Source: Basidiobolus heterosporus B8920
Lineage: Eukaryota > Basidiobolomycota > Basidiobolomycetes > Basidiobolales > Basidiobolaceae
Length of the DNA: 47,427 nucleotides
NCBI GenBank assembly: GCA_000697455.1
Contig: JNET01035437.1
Coordinates: forward strand, 1 to 47,427
Direction: 5' to 3'
The notes under the pieces were generated by a model that was given only the letters and a program-made list of their open reading frames with translations, made no database searches and was not told the origin of the DNA. This document shows positions 18,803 through 29,089 of this stretch, piece by piece; the stretch's first letter is position 1, and each line of letters opens with the position of its first letter. The position numbers were made by a program, and so were the translations under genes.

Positions 18803-19381
18803 CTAATACTTCTTGTAGTCCGAGCTATGATCATTTCCATCATAATCATCATATCCTTCATCATTACGACCACCGCTACCGCGGCCACCATGTTTCCCTT
18901 TTCCATGATAGTCGCGATCACCATGACCTTCGCTATCGTAATCATCATCACCACCACCACGACCGTACTTCTTTCCATGACCACCACCATTGCCATTGTA
19001 CCCATTATCGTCGTAGTCATCGCCACGACCACCGCCATACTTCTTTCCCCTTCCTCCTCCACGGTTGTAGTCGTCACCATCACCATTTCCGTCGTAGCCA
19101 TCATCAGCGTCATAGTCATCGCCATCACCACCTCCACCTCCACCATACTTCTTTCCTCTTCCTCTTTTTCCACGACCGTCACCGTCATACTCGTCATAAT
19201 CACCATCATCACCACCATCATCACCACCACCACCACCGTTGTACTTTCTGGCACCTCCGCCATGACCACCATCATAGTCAACACCCTTATATCTAGGATC
19301 ATAAGAACGTTCGAATACTGTGGCATTAATAGCCGAGATAGCGGAGAGAGCAACTAGAAGCTGAACACCGGAATATTTCAT
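18803..19381 (-). CDS. array copy C6, secreted Gly/Asp/Tyr-rich protein, 192 aa
   Basis: The longest copy. Signal MKYSGVQLLVALSAISAINA. The first body module is expanded (GGGGGDDGGDDGDYDEYDG), and the first basic junction is doubled to GRGKRGRGKKYGG. Asp-Ala-Asp-Asp interrupts the second acidic block. The second Gly run is short (GGGRGDD). Tail HSSDYKKY. All modules including GDRDYHGKGKHGG are present. Second promoter class, TATA 47 nt upstream. Confidence 0.92.
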   Translation of the reverse strand: MKYSGVQLLVALSAISAINATVFERSYDPRYKGVDYDGGHGGGARKYNGGGGGDDGGDDGDYDEYDGDGRGKRGRGKKYGGGGGGDGDDYDADDGYDGNGDGDDYNRGGGRGKKYGGGRGDDYDDNGYNGNGGGHGKKYGRGGGDDDYDSEGHGDRDYHGKGKHGGRGSGGRNDEGYDDYDGNDHSSDYKKY

Positions 19382-20257
19382 TTTTCGATTGTGATTGGAG
19401 TGATTGGAAATAGTCTACAGCCAGGAGTATTTATAATAACAGTGCAGGCAAATCCTTGTACTCAGTCCAATGCATGTATTTAAACAATTCATAGGTGTTT
19501 ATGTTGGTAATATTCTTTTGAAAATCTTGTACCATGCTGTGCACTATTTTGTAACTTGCCCGTGGCATCACTACAGCAAACAGCTGAATGCATTAATAGT
19601 CTCAGTTGTTGCTGTACGGATGTACACTAAGTAGTAGCTGTTAAGCCAGGTGCTTAATAGAAGTAAACTAAGCCCTGCAAAGTGGGGAATGCGCTCTGTT
19701 TGTGCTTCTTAATCGTTTGGCCATGTGCTAATTAAGACGGTATTGGACTTCATGTTAACCACAACTATACCTTGCACAAGTCATTTGAACTGTTACCATC
19801 GTACTCACCATGCCATCACTACCACCGCTGGCATACCCCTTTCCTCTTCCTCTCCTCGTTGGTGGTCATCGTTATCGCTATACTCGTCGTAATCATTATC
19901 GTAATCAGCGTCGTGGCAAGCACCATGACAGCCATCATAGTCTACATTTTTATGGCTAGGCTCATACAGGCGTTCAATTTTAACAGTTGGTTGAGAGACT
20001 CACTCTGTTGTCTGATATGATGAATCAACCTTATAGTGACAAATCTACGCTACTTTTTGCGTTTCTTGACACCTTAGCAACGAGTCAAGCGATAGCCTAT
20101 AAGCCCTCAAGCTAACCTCAGCTAGTTGTTGGGAATTTTCGTCTCATATCCATTGCTTTTAATTTGCAGAAAATCCAACAAGAACATATGGAAATTGCGG
20201 TTTATTGGGTATTCTAGAGTGATTCTAATTCGTGCGCTAATGGACTGTCCAATATCT
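19382..20257. other. array spacer C6-C7 with a relic
   Basis: C6 promoter, first spacer type, a relic at 19786-19990, then a stretch common to three other relic-plus-gene units, and the C7 3' block at 20201. Confidence 0.6.
19786..19990 (-). pseudogene. array relic class R, copy 1 (3' of C7)
   Basis: Minus-strand family sequence with an altered N-terminus and a body cut to about 60 codons. It lies 472 bp left of the C7 stop. Three near-copies lie at 27185, 28615 and 31125 at nearly the same distance from C13, C14 and C16. It has no MKYSGAQ signal peptide and no TATA at the usual place, so it looks nonfunctional. Confidence 0.7.
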
Positions 20258-20815
20258 CTAATACTTCTTATAATCTGAACCACGACCATGGCCGTTGCCA
20301 TCGTACTCATCGTATCCATCACCTCCACCACGACCGTACTTCTTTCCGTGACCACCACCATTACCGTCGTACTCATCATCGTCGTAATCGTCGCCATGAC
20401 CACCGCCGCCACCGCCATGCTTCCTTCCCCTTCCACCTCCACGGTTGTAGTCGTCACCATCACCATTCCCATCGTAGCCATCATCGTCATAGTCATCGCC
20501 ATGACCACCCCCACCACCGCCATACTTCTTTCCCCTTCCACCTCTACGATTATAGTCGTCATCATCATCATAGTCATCGCCATGGCCACCACCACCTCCA
20601 CCATACTTCTTTCCTCTTCTTCCGTGACCGTCACCATCATACTCATCATAATCCCCATCACCACCACCACCGTTATACTTTCTGGCACCTCCGCCATGAC
20701 CACCGTCATAATCTACTCCTTTGTAGCCAGGATCATAAGAGCGTTCGAACACAGTGGCATTAATAGCCAATACAGCAGAGAGAGCAACTAGAAGCTGAGC
20801 ACCGGAATATTTCAT
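20258..20815 (-). CDS. array copy C7, secreted Gly/Asp/Tyr-rich protein, 185 aa
   Basis: It has the normal length but a different module set. The central acidic module is present three times (ends GRGKKYGG, GRGRKHGG and GHGKKYGRGG), with a YNRRGGRGKKY junction giving an Arg-Arg pair. The GDRDYHGKGK module is missing, and the tail is GHGRGSDYKKY. Signal MKYSGAQLLVALSAVLAINA. So a module gain and a module loss cancel in length. Second promoter class. Confidence 0.92.
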   Translation of the reverse strand: MKYSGAQLLVALSAVLAINATVFERSYDPGYKGVDYDGGHGGGARKYNGGGGDGDYDEYDGDGHGRRGKKYGGGGGGHGDDYDDDDDYNRRGGRGKKYGGGGGGHGDDYDDDGYDGNGDGDDYNRGGGRGRKHGGGGGGHGDDYDDDEYDGNGGGHGKKYGRGGGDGYDEYDGNGHGRGSDYKKY

Positions 20816-21425
20816 TTTTTCGATTGTAATTGGAATGATCAGAAATAGACCACCACCGAGAGTATTTATAATAACAATGCAAGCAAATATATGCACTCAT
20901 CAGTGTGATAATCAGTCTCATATATGTATGTAATCAAGTCATGGATGTTTATGCCAAGGTAATTCTTATGAGAATCTAGTTATGCGCTACACGTTATTCT
21001 GTACCTTGCTCGTGGTATCTTAACAACTGTAAGAAAGAACACGCTGCTGCTCTTGCTCGTGGTGTGCTCAGAAAATTTTAGCATGGTATAAGTGTAATGT
21101 GCTTACTTGTCATGCATTGGTATTTGTAGTTATAGATATGTGGATATACATTCCCGATCAACTGAGTCTAGCACTAAACTTGCAAAATTTCGCGATTGTC
21201 TCTATTTGTTCACAGATTTATAACAGGTTGATTCAAGGTAACCACGTAGAAACCAATTAAAAACATTTGCAATAATGGAGTTATATCACTACTTTGAAAT
21301 AGTGATTTAATTTTAGTTACTTCCATTTTGAAGAAAGTTCAAGAAATAGGTACGTATAGTGACTGTGATTTATTGGGTATTCTTGTATAATTCTAATTTT
21401 CTTAGGAAGAGAGTAATCTCCGTCT
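20816..21425. other. array spacer C7-C8
   Basis: C7 promoter, diverged spacer, C8 3' block at 21369. No gene. Confidence 0.6.
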
Positions 21426-21968
21426 CTAATACTCCTTGTAGTTTGAACCATGGCCTTTACCATCATAATTATCGTATCCATCGCCATTACGACCACCACC
21501 ACCACCATATTTCCCTCTTCCGTGATAGCCGTGATCACCATCGCCATCGCCGTCGTAATCACCACCGCCACCACCACGACCGTACTTCTTTCCATGACCA
21601 CCACCATTACCATCATACTCATCATCGTCGTAGTCATCGCCACGCTTTTTTCCCCTTCCACCTCCGCGATGATAATCATCACCATCGCCGTTTCCGTCAT
21701 AGCTGTCATCATCATCATAGTCGTCGCCATGGCCACCTCCACCTCCACCATACTTCTTTCCTTTTCTTCCATGACCGTCACCGTCATACTCGTCATAATC
21801 TCCATCACCACGGCCGCCACCGCCGTTATACTTTCTGGCACCTCCGCCATGACCACCATCATAGTCAACACCCTTATATCTAGGATCATAAGAACGTTCG
21901 AATACTGTGGCATTAATAGCCAAGACAGCGGAGAGAGCAACCAGAAGCTGAGCACCGGAATATTTCAT
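21426..21968 (-). CDS. array copy C8, secreted Gly/Asp/Tyr-rich protein, 180 aa
   Basis: Signal MKYSGAQLLVALSAVLAINA, then TVFERSYDPRYKG. The Gly run after the second basic junction is lost, so GRGKKRGDDYDD joins basic and acidic blocks directly. GDGDHGYHGRGKYGG replaces GDRDYHGKGK. The tail is GSNYKEY, with Glu in place of the penultimate Lys. The TATA distance is 52 nt, one of two exceptions, because of a 5-nt insertion near TTTTTTCGATTATTAG. Confidence 0.92.
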   Translation of the reverse strand: MKYSGAQLLVALSAVLAINATVFERSYDPRYKGVDYDGGHGGGARKYNGGGGRGDGDYDEYDGDGHGRKGKKYGGGGGGHGDDYDDDDSYDGNGDGDDYHRGGGRGKKRGDDYDDDEYDGNGGGHGKKYGRGGGGGDYDGDGDGDHGYHGRGKYGGGGGRNGDGYDNYDGKGHGSNYKEY

Positions 21969-22561
21969 TTTTTCGATTATTAGTGATTGGAGTGATTGGA
22001 AATAGACCACAGCCAGGAGTATTTATAATAGTAATGCAAGCAAATCCCTGTACTGATCAGCGTGGTACCCAGTCCAATGCATTTATGGAAACAATTCCAT
22101 AGGTGTTTATGTTAGTGCTATTCTTTTGAAAATCTTGCTGCGCAACATTCTGTAACTTGCCCGTGGTACCACTACAGCAAACAGCTGAATGCATTTCTAT
22201 TTTCAGTTGTTGCTATGCAGATGTACACTCAGCAGTAACTTCTAAGTCTGGCGTTTAGTAAAAGTGAAGTAAACCAAACCCTGCAAGGTGGGGTATGTAC
22301 TTTGTTTATGCTTCTTAGTAGCTTGGAAATGTGCTGATGGAGGGGATATAGATCTTCAAAATAACCACATCTTTATCTTGTATAAACTATCTGAACACTT
22401 TGGCAATATTAAAACATCAACACTATTACTAAAAAAGGCTTGGGCAGAATCATCCTTTTCTAATCGCTTCCAGTTTTTAAAAATATAAACAAGAAACACA
22501 TGTATATGGTGACTGTGGTTTATTGGGTATTCTAAAGTGGTTCCTATTCTCAGCTCTGTCT
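21969..22561. other. array spacer C8-C9
   Basis: C8 promoter, first spacer type (near 22190-22300), C9 3' block at 22519. No gene. Confidence 0.6.
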
Positions 22562-23104
22562 CTAATACTTCTTATAGTTCGATCCGTGGCCGTTACCATC
22601 ATAATCGTCATATCCATGACCGCTACCGCCTCCCCCATGCCCATCATATTTCCCTTTTCCGTGATAGTCGCGATCACCGTCACCGCCGTCGTAATCATCA
22701 CCACCCCCACGACCGTACTTCTTTCTATGACCACCACCATTACCATCGTACTCATCATCGTCGTAATCATCGCCACCGTATCCCTTTCCTCTTCCACCTC
22801 CACGGTGGTAGTCATCACCATCACCGTTCCCGTCATAGCCGTCATCATCGTCATAGTCATCACCATGACCACCTCCACCTCCACCATACTTCTTTCCTTT
22901 TCTTCCATGACCGTCACCGTCATACTCGTCATAATCTCCATCACCACGGCCGCCACCGCCGTTATACTTTCTGGCACCTCCACCATGACCACCGTCATAG
23001 TCTACACCCTTATAGCTAGGATCATAAGAGCGTTCGAATACTGTGGCATTAACAGCCAAGACAGCGGAGAGAGCGACAAGAAGCTGAGCACCGGAATATT
23101 TCAT
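22562..23104 (-). CDS. array copy C9, secreted Gly/Asp/Tyr-rich protein, 180 aa
   Basis: Signal MKYSGAQLLVALSAVLAVNA. The first two modules match C8 (ARKYNGGGGRGDGDYDEYDG and GHGRKGKKYGG), while the second junction is GKGYGGDDYDD, losing a Lys. GHRKKYGRGG follows the last acidic block, and tail GSNYKKY restores the usual end. The 3' UTR is 14 nt shorter than normal (AATAAA at 38 nt). The 5' half resembles C8 and the 3' end resembles C1-C5, consistent with exchange within the gene. Confidence 0.92.
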   Translation of the reverse strand: MKYSGAQLLVALSAVLAVNATVFERSYDPSYKGVDYDGGHGGGARKYNGGGGRGDGDYDEYDGDGHGRKGKKYGGGGGGHGDDYDDDDGYDGNGDGDDYHRGGGRGKGYGGDDYDDDEYDGNGGGHRKKYGRGGGDDYDGGDGDRDYHGKGKYDGHGGGGSGHGYDDYDGNGHGSNYKKY

Positions 23105-23732
23105 TTTTCAAATGCGGTTGGAATGATCAGAAATAGTCCACAGCCAGGAGTATTTATAATAGCAATGCAAGCAAATCCCTGCACTCGTCAGTGTGGTAAT
23201 TAGTCTCATGCAGGTACCTCGGCAAATCGTGGATGCTTATGCCAGAGTAATTCTATTGAAAATCTTATTATGTGCTGCGCATTGTTCTGCATCCTGCCCG
23301 TGTTATCTTAACAGTTGAGAGACAAAATGCATTCCTGCTTTTCCTGATAGTGTGCTCACACAATCTCAGCATGTTGAGAGTGTGATGTATATAACTATGA
23401 TGCATTGGTATTTGCAGTTGTTGATATATGGAAACATATTCTCTGAGTCTGGTTGCAAATATTAACGAACCAGGTGAAAAAAATCGTAATATGCTCTATA
23501 ATCTTTGCTTCTCAACAGCCTAATGGTAAACTAATTCAAAGTAACCACGTGAAGAGTAATGAAAATCATTTGCATCACTGAGCCTATATCGCTATTTCGA
23601 AGTAGTGATTTAATTCTAGTTGCTTCCAATATGAAGAAAGTTCAACAAGAAATAGGTACATATAGTGACTGTGATTTATTGGGTATTCTTGAATATTTTT
23701 AATTTTTCTCAGGAAGAGAATAATCTCCATCT
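23105..23732. other. array spacer C9-C10
   Basis: C9 promoter, diverged spacer, C10 3' block at 23675. The 23580-23700 part is close to 21290-21400, upstream of C8's 3' end. Confidence 0.6.
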
Positions 23733-24242
23733 CTAATACTCCTTATAGTTTGAACCACGACCTTTGCCATCATAATCGTCATATTCATCATCATCACCAC
23801 CGCCTCCACGACCCCCATATTTCCCTTTTCCGTGATAGTCACGATCACCGTCGCCATCATAATCATAATCATCACCACCACGACCATACTTCTTTCCATG
23901 ACCAGCACCATTGCCATCGTACTCGTCATCGTCGTAGTCATCATCATGGCCGTCGCCACCATCACCGTTACCGTACCTCTTGCCCCTTCTACCTCCACGG
24001 TGGTAGTCATTATCACCATGGCCATCACCCCCGCCATATTTCTTTCCTCTTCCTCCATGACCATCACCGTCGTATTCATCATAATCACCACCACCACCGT
24101 TGTACTTTCTGGCACTTCCACCATGACCACCGTCATAGTCTACACTCTTATAGCTAGGATCATAAGAGCGTTCGAATACAGTGGCATTGATAGCCAATAC
24201 AGCGGAAAGAGCAATAAGAATATGAGCAACCGAGTATCTCAT
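23733..24242 (-). CDS. array copy C10, diverged, 169 aa
   Basis: Signal MRYSVAHILIALSAVLAINA, changed from the MKYSGAQ form. The body keeps ARKYNGGGG and GRGKKYGG but lacks the DDYDDDDGYDG module, having DGHGDNDYHRGGRRGKRYG, which carries both an Arg-Arg and a Lys-Arg pair. SVDYD replaces GVDYD. Tail GRGSNYKEY as in C8 and C12. Its promoter is unlike its neighbours (CATTTATACC as TATA region), yet the spacing to ATG is still 47 nt. Confidence 0.9.
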   Translation of the reverse strand: MRYSVAHILIALSAVLAINATVFERSYDPSYKSVDYDGGHGGSARKYNGGGGDYDEYDGDGHGGRGKKYGGGDGHGDNDYHRGGRRGKRYGNGDGGDGHDDDYDDDEYDGNGAGHGKKYGRGGDDYDYDGDGDRDYHGKGKYGGRGGGGDDDEYDDYDGKGRGSNYKEY

Positions 24243-24909
24243 AGCCTAATGACAATTTTAATGATGATATACCATCCGCAATCGGCGGCATTTATACCAA
24301 CTAGCAAACCAGCATGATGATGTCACCGACATTTATGCTATAACCATATTTGCTAACAATGAGGAAAATACGAGGTGAGCTAGTCAGTCATGAACATATC
24401 TGCATTTTACTTTTAGGCTCGTGCATATTAGTAACCCGATCACCACTTCAAGTTCCACGTGTTATTTGTATGAGTGCATATGATGGTTTCAATCATTTTA
24501 GTGGGTACAGATGTAATATCTGATGTCGATCTGATCTGCATATCTTTTGCAATGGTGATTTACTCTGTGTTTCTTTCCCTTTTTGGGAATTTGTCGTTAG
24601 CAGCACCGCTTACCAATATTTCAGCAGATCGATTTAATTCAGACGTGCTTCACAAAATGTGATAGGTATTACCAATTATATATTTTTACCTTAAAAAGAT
24701 TGCGGTTGTACGGGCCTTCAAACCAACTATAGTTTCAAGTAAAGCTAAAACAGGCACTACCAAACTTATGAAACCTTTTACTAAACAATTATCTGATGAT
24801 TTCTAACTAGTAGAAACTTGAACAAGGAGTATATGGTAGTTACAGTTTATTGGGTATTCTTGGATGATTCTAATTCTCCCACCAAAGGAATAACGAATGA
24901 AATCGATCT
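24243..24909. other. array spacer C10-C11
   Basis: A spacer unlike the two common types, with no gene; a 62-codon plus frame is not supported. C11 3' block at 24846. Confidence 0.55.
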
Positions 24910-25425
24910 CTAATATTTCTTATAACTACGGCCGTTGCCATCACCACCATTTTCCCCCTTTCCGTGATAGCCGCGATCACCATCCCCATCGCCGTCATAA
25001 CCATCACCGCCTCCACGACCACGACCATACTTCTTTCCATGGTCATTGCCGTCATAATCATCATCACCATCATCATCATCGTACTTATCGCCACCGCCAC
25101 CGCCACCATACTTCTTTCCTCTCCCTCCTCCACGGTCGTAATCATCACCATCGCCATGACCATCATAATCATCGTCGTAGTCATCTCCATGACCTCCACC
25201 GCCTCCACCATATTTCTTTCCTCTCCTTCCATGGCCGTCACCGTCATACTCGTCGTATTCTCTATCACTACCACCACTGCCACCGTACTTTTTAGCACCA
25301 CCTCCGTGGCCGCCGTTATAGCCTACACCTTTATAGCTAGGGTTGTAGGAGCGTTCGAACGCACTGGCATTGATGGCTAAGACAGCGGAGAGAGCGACAA
25401 GAAGCTGAGCACCGGAATATTTCAT
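24910..25425 (-). CDS. array copy C11, diverged, 171 aa
   Basis: Signal MKYSGAQLLVALSAVLAINA, but the mature start is SAFERSYNPSYKGVGYNGG, the most altered N-terminus among the intact MKY copies. AKKYGGSGG follows. The last module is shortened: GYHGKGENGGDGNGRSYKKY joins the tail with no DYDGNGHG part. The central block KYDDDDGDDDYDG is unusual. The TATA element reads TATTTTATA (one extra T) at the usual distance, and the 3' UTR is slightly longer (59 nt). Confidence 0.9.
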   Translation of the reverse strand: MKYSGAQLLVALSAVLAINASAFERSYNPSYKGVGYNGGHGGGAKKYGGSGGSDREYDEYDGDGHGRRGKKYGGGGGGHGDDYDDDYDGHGDGDDYDRGGGRGKKYGGGGGGDKYDDDDGDDDYDGNDHGKKYGRGRGGGDGYDGDGDGDRGYHGKGENGGDGNGRSYKKY

Positions 25426-26227
25426 TTTTCAATTGAGGTTGGAATGACCAGAAATAGCCCACAGCCAGGAGTATTTTATAATAACAATGCAAGCAAATCC
25501 CTGCACTCGTCAGTGTGGTAATCAGTCTCATGCATGTATGTAAACAAGTCTTGGATGTTTATGTTTGTGCTGTTCTTTTGAGAATCATGCTGTGCACCAT
25601 TCTGTGCCTTGTCCGTGGTATCTTCGCGGTCGAGAGATCAAAGCATTGCTGCTCTTGCCAACAGTACGTCATGATATTATAGCACGGTAGAAGTGTAACT
25701 TGTTAATCATGTAACAATACTTACAAGTGCTGACGTGTGGATGTACACTGAACGACTACCACTGAGTCTTGAATTAAACCCTATAAGATGGAAAGTTTAC
25801 TAGCGGTTACGCTCTTTACTAAAAGAGCTTAGAAATGAGCTGCTTGATAGGGCTTGGCTAACCTTACCTCTACTTTGTGCCTGACTACTGGAACAACTTG
25901 GCAACAATGGGTTGATAAAGCTTTACTAAATAAGTATTAGGATAAGACAGTGTTCTTTAAGTTTAATCTTTCTTATAGCTCCAACCGTGATCGTTATATC
26001 TATCATCATCACCTGTTCGCGTGATAGTCGTCACCATCACCTTTGCCATTGTAATCATCACCGCCACCATCACTTTTTCTATGGCCGTTACCTTCACAAT
26101 TATCATCATCATAGCCATCATCGTGCTCATCGCCACCACTATCATACCTCTGAATTTATAGTAACTACTGTTTATTGGGTATTTTTGAATAATTCTAACT
26201 CTTGTACGAAGGAAATAAACTCTATCT
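25426..26227. other. array spacer C11-C12 with a relic
   Basis: C11 promoter, spacer of mixed type, a 3'-end relic at 25970-26160 fused directly onto the C12 3' block (26171). Confidence 0.55.
25970..26160 (-). pseudogene. array relic joined to the C12 3' flank
   Basis: About 190 bp of family 3' coding sequence with words for YKKD, DYHAN and DYNGKG-type residues, cut off on its 5' side. It runs directly into the spacer that carries the C12 AATAAA block. No signal peptide. It records a deletion between two copies. Confidence 0.65.
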
Positions 26228-26758
26228 CTAATATTCCTTGTAGTTTGAACCACGTCCTTTGCCGTCGTAATTGTCGTATTCTTCACCATCACCACTGCCT
26301 CCCCGGCCACCATATTTCCCTTTTCCATGATAGTCGCGATCACCATCACCATGGCCGTACTTCTTTCCATGGCCACTACCATTACCATCATACTCATCAT
26401 CGCCGTAGTCATCGCCATGGCCACCGCCACCGCCGCCATACTTCTTTCCTCTTCCTCCTCCACGATGGTAATCGTCACCATCTCCATGTCCGTCATAGTC
26501 ATCATCGTAGTCATCGCTATGGCCACCTCCACCACCACCATACTTCTTTCCTCTTCCTCCATGACCGCCACCGTTATACTCATCATAATCCTCATCACCA
26601 CCACCACTACCACCGTTGTACTTTCTGGCACCTCCACCATGACCACCGTCATAGTCTACACCTTTGTAGCCGGGATCATAGGAGCGTTCGAATACTGTGG
26701 CATTGATAGCCAATACAGCAGAGAGGGCGATAAGAAGTTGAGCACCAGTATATTTCAT
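26228..26758 (-). CDS. array copy C12, secreted Gly/Asp/Tyr-rich protein, 176 aa
   Basis: Signal MKYTGAQLLIALSAVLAINA. The junction GHGKKYGHGDGDRDYHGKGK lacks the usual GRGGGGDYDG between the last acidic block and the RDYHGKGK module. YDGHGDGDDYH replaces YDGNGDGDDYH, a variant it shares with C11, C15, C16 and C17. Tail GRGSNYKEY. Second promoter class. Confidence 0.92.
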   Translation of the reverse strand: MKYTGAQLLIALSAVLAINATVFERSYDPGYKGVDYDGGHGGGARKYNGGSGGGDEDYDEYNGGGHGGRGKKYGGGGGGHSDDYDDDYDGHGDGDDYHRGGGRGKKYGGGGGGHGDDYGDDEYDGNGSGHGKKYGHGDGDRDYHGKGKYGGRGGSGDGEEYDNYDGKGRGSNYKEY

Positions 26759-27636
26759 TTTTCGATTGCGATTAGAATGACTGGAAATAGTCTACAACCA
26801 AGAGTATTTATAATAGCAGTGCAAGCAATACGCGGCACTCATCAGTGTGGTATTCAATCCAATGCATGTGTGTAAAAAAGTCGTGTGTGTTTATGATAGT
26901 GCTATTCTTTTGAGAATCTGACAGCATACTGTGCGTCCTTCTGTAGCTTTCCCGGTGATATCTCTACTTCAAACAGATGAATACATTGATAGTTTCAGTT
27001 GTTGCTATACGGATGTACACTAAGCAGTAGCTGTTAAGCCTGGTGCTTAGTGGAAGTAAACAAAACCCTATAAAGTGGGTATGCGCTCTGTTTGTGCTTC
27101 TTAATCGTCATGTCATGTGCTGACTAAAGTGAATTGGACCTCGTGTTAACCACATATATACGTCGCACAAGTTCTTTGTACTGTTACCATCGTACTCACC
27201 ATACCATCACTACCGCCCCCGCCCCCGCTGTCATACTTCTTCCCTCTTCCTCCCCTCGTTGGTAGTAATCATCATTATCGCAGTTATCGCCAAGGCAAGC
27301 ACCATGACTGCCGTCATAGTGTACACCTTTACGGCCAGACTCATACAGGCGTTCAATTTAAACAGTTGGTTGAGAGACTCACTCTGTTGTCTGATATGAT
27401 GAATCAACCTTATAGTGACAAATCTACGCTACTTTTTACGTTTCTTGGCACCTTCGCAACAAGTCAATTGAAGATCTATACGCCCTCAAACTGATCTCGG
27501 GTAGTTGCTGGGAATAGGCGTCCCATACCCATTTCTACTAATTTGCAGAAAATCCAACAAGAACATATGGAAATTGCGGTTTATTGGGTATTCTAGAGCG
27601 ATTCTAATTCCGGCGCTAATGGACTGTCCAATATCT
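26759..27636. other. array spacer C12-C13 with a relic
   Basis: C12 promoter, first spacer type (26980-27120), class R relic at 27185-27370 and C13 3' block at 27580. Confidence 0.6.
27185..27370 (-). pseudogene. array relic class R, copy 2 (3' of C13)
   Basis: A close relative of the relic at 19786, 452 bp left of the C13 stop. It has the same altered N-terminal region and the same shared left flank (GAGAGACTCACTCTGTTG near 27372). The frame is broken. Confidence 0.7.
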
Positions 27637-28194
27637 CTAATACTTCTTGTAATCTGAACCACGACCATGGCCGTTGCCATCATATTCATCGTATCCATCA
27701 CCACCACCACCTCCTCCACGACCACCATATTTCCCTTTTCCGTGATAGTCGCGATCACCATCACCGTCCCCATCATAATCATCACCCCCACGACCATGCT
27801 TTTTTCCATGACCACCACCGTTACCATCGTACTCGTCATCGTCATAGTCATCGCCATGACCGCCGCCATGCTTCTTTCCCTTTCCACCACCACCGTGGTA
27901 ATAATCACCGTCACCGTTCCCGTCATAGCCGTCATCATCATCATAGTCATCCCCATGGCCACCACCGCCTCCACCATACTTCTTTCCTCTTTTTCCATGA
28001 CCGTCACCATCATACTCATCATAATCCTTATCACCACCTCCACCGCCGCCGCTATACTTTCTGGCACCTCCACCATGACCACCGTCATAGTCTACACCTT
28101 TATAGCTAGGATCGTAAGAGCGTTCGAACACTGTGGCATTGATGGCCAAGACAGCGGAGAGAGCAACAAGAAGTTGTGCACCAGTATATTTCAT
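27637..28194 (-). CDS. array copy C13, secreted Gly/Asp/Tyr-rich protein, 185 aa
   Basis: Signal MKYTGAQLLVALSAVLAINA. The body is almost identical to C14: ARKYSGGGGGGDKDYDEYDG, GHGKRGKKYGG (Lys-Arg), GGGGKGKKHGGGHGDD, GHGKKHGRGGDDYDG and tail GHGRGSDYKKY. It differs from C14 mainly in two Gly-run lengths and a few residues (DYYH for DDYH). Promoter of the second class with a weaker AATTTATA core, whereas C14 has another promoter. Confidence 0.93.
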   Translation of the reverse strand: MKYTGAQLLVALSAVLAINATVFERSYDPSYKGVDYDGGHGGGARKYSGGGGGGDKDYDEYDGDGHGKRGKKYGGGGGGHGDDYDDDDGYDGNGDGDYYHGGGGKGKKHGGGHGDDYDDDEYDGNGGGHGKKHGRGGDDYDGDGDGDRDYHGKGKYGGRGGGGGGDGYDEYDGNGHGRGSDYKKY

Positions 28195-29089
28195 TTTTCG
28201 ATTGCGATTGGAATGATTGGAAATAGCCCACATCCAGGAGAATTTATAACAGCGGTGAAAGCAAAGCCCTGCACTCATCAGTGCGGTACTCAGTCCAGTG
28301 CATGTATGTAAACAAGTCGTGGGTGTTTATGTTAGTTCTATTCTTTTGGGGATCTTATAACATGCTGTGCACCATTCTGTAACTTGCCCCTGGTATCTCT
28401 ACTACAAACAACTTAATATATTGATAGTTTCAGCGCTTATACGGATGTGCACTAAGCAGTAGTTATTAATCCCGATATTTAGTAAAAGTAAACTAAGTTC
28501 TGAAAAGTAGGTATAGGCTCTGTTTGTATCTTTTAATCGTCTGTCAATGTGCTGACTAAAGTGGTATTGGACTTCATGTTAACCACATCTGCACCTCGCA
28601 CAAGTCATTTGAATCATTATCATCGTACTTGTCATGCCATCACTACGACCCCTATAACCGCTGTCATACTTTCCTCTTCCCCCCTCGTTGGTGGTCATCC
28701 TTATCGCTATGCTCATCGAAATGATTATTGTAGTTATCGCCAAGGCAAGCACCATGACTACCGTCATGGTGTGTACACCTTTATGGCCAGACTCATACAG
28801 GTGTTCAATTTTAGCAGTTGCTTGAGAGACCCACTCTGTTATTTGATATAGATGAATCAACCTTATAGTGACAAATCTACGCTATTTCTTACGTTTCTTG
28901 ACACCCTTGCAAGAAGCCAATTGGAGATCTATAAGCACTTGAACATACCTTAGCTAATTGTTGGGGATAGTCGTCCCATGCCCATTGCTATTAATTTGCA
29001 GAAAATCTAACAAGAACATATGGAAATTGCGGTTTATTGGGTATTCTAGCGTGATTCTAATTCCGGCGCTAATGGACTGTCCAATATCT
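28195..29089. other. array spacer C13-C14 with a relic
   Basis: C13 promoter, first spacer type (28400-28530), class R relic at 28615-28815 and C14 3' block at 29033. Confidence 0.6.
28615..28815 (-). pseudogene. array relic class R, copy 3 (3' of C14)
   Basis: 475 bp left of the C14 stop, with the same layout as the relics at 19786, 27185 and 31125. Body cut to about 60 codons and no family signal peptide. Copies 3 and 4 retain a readable frame beginning MIHLYQITEW, but without the family promoter. Confidence 0.65.
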
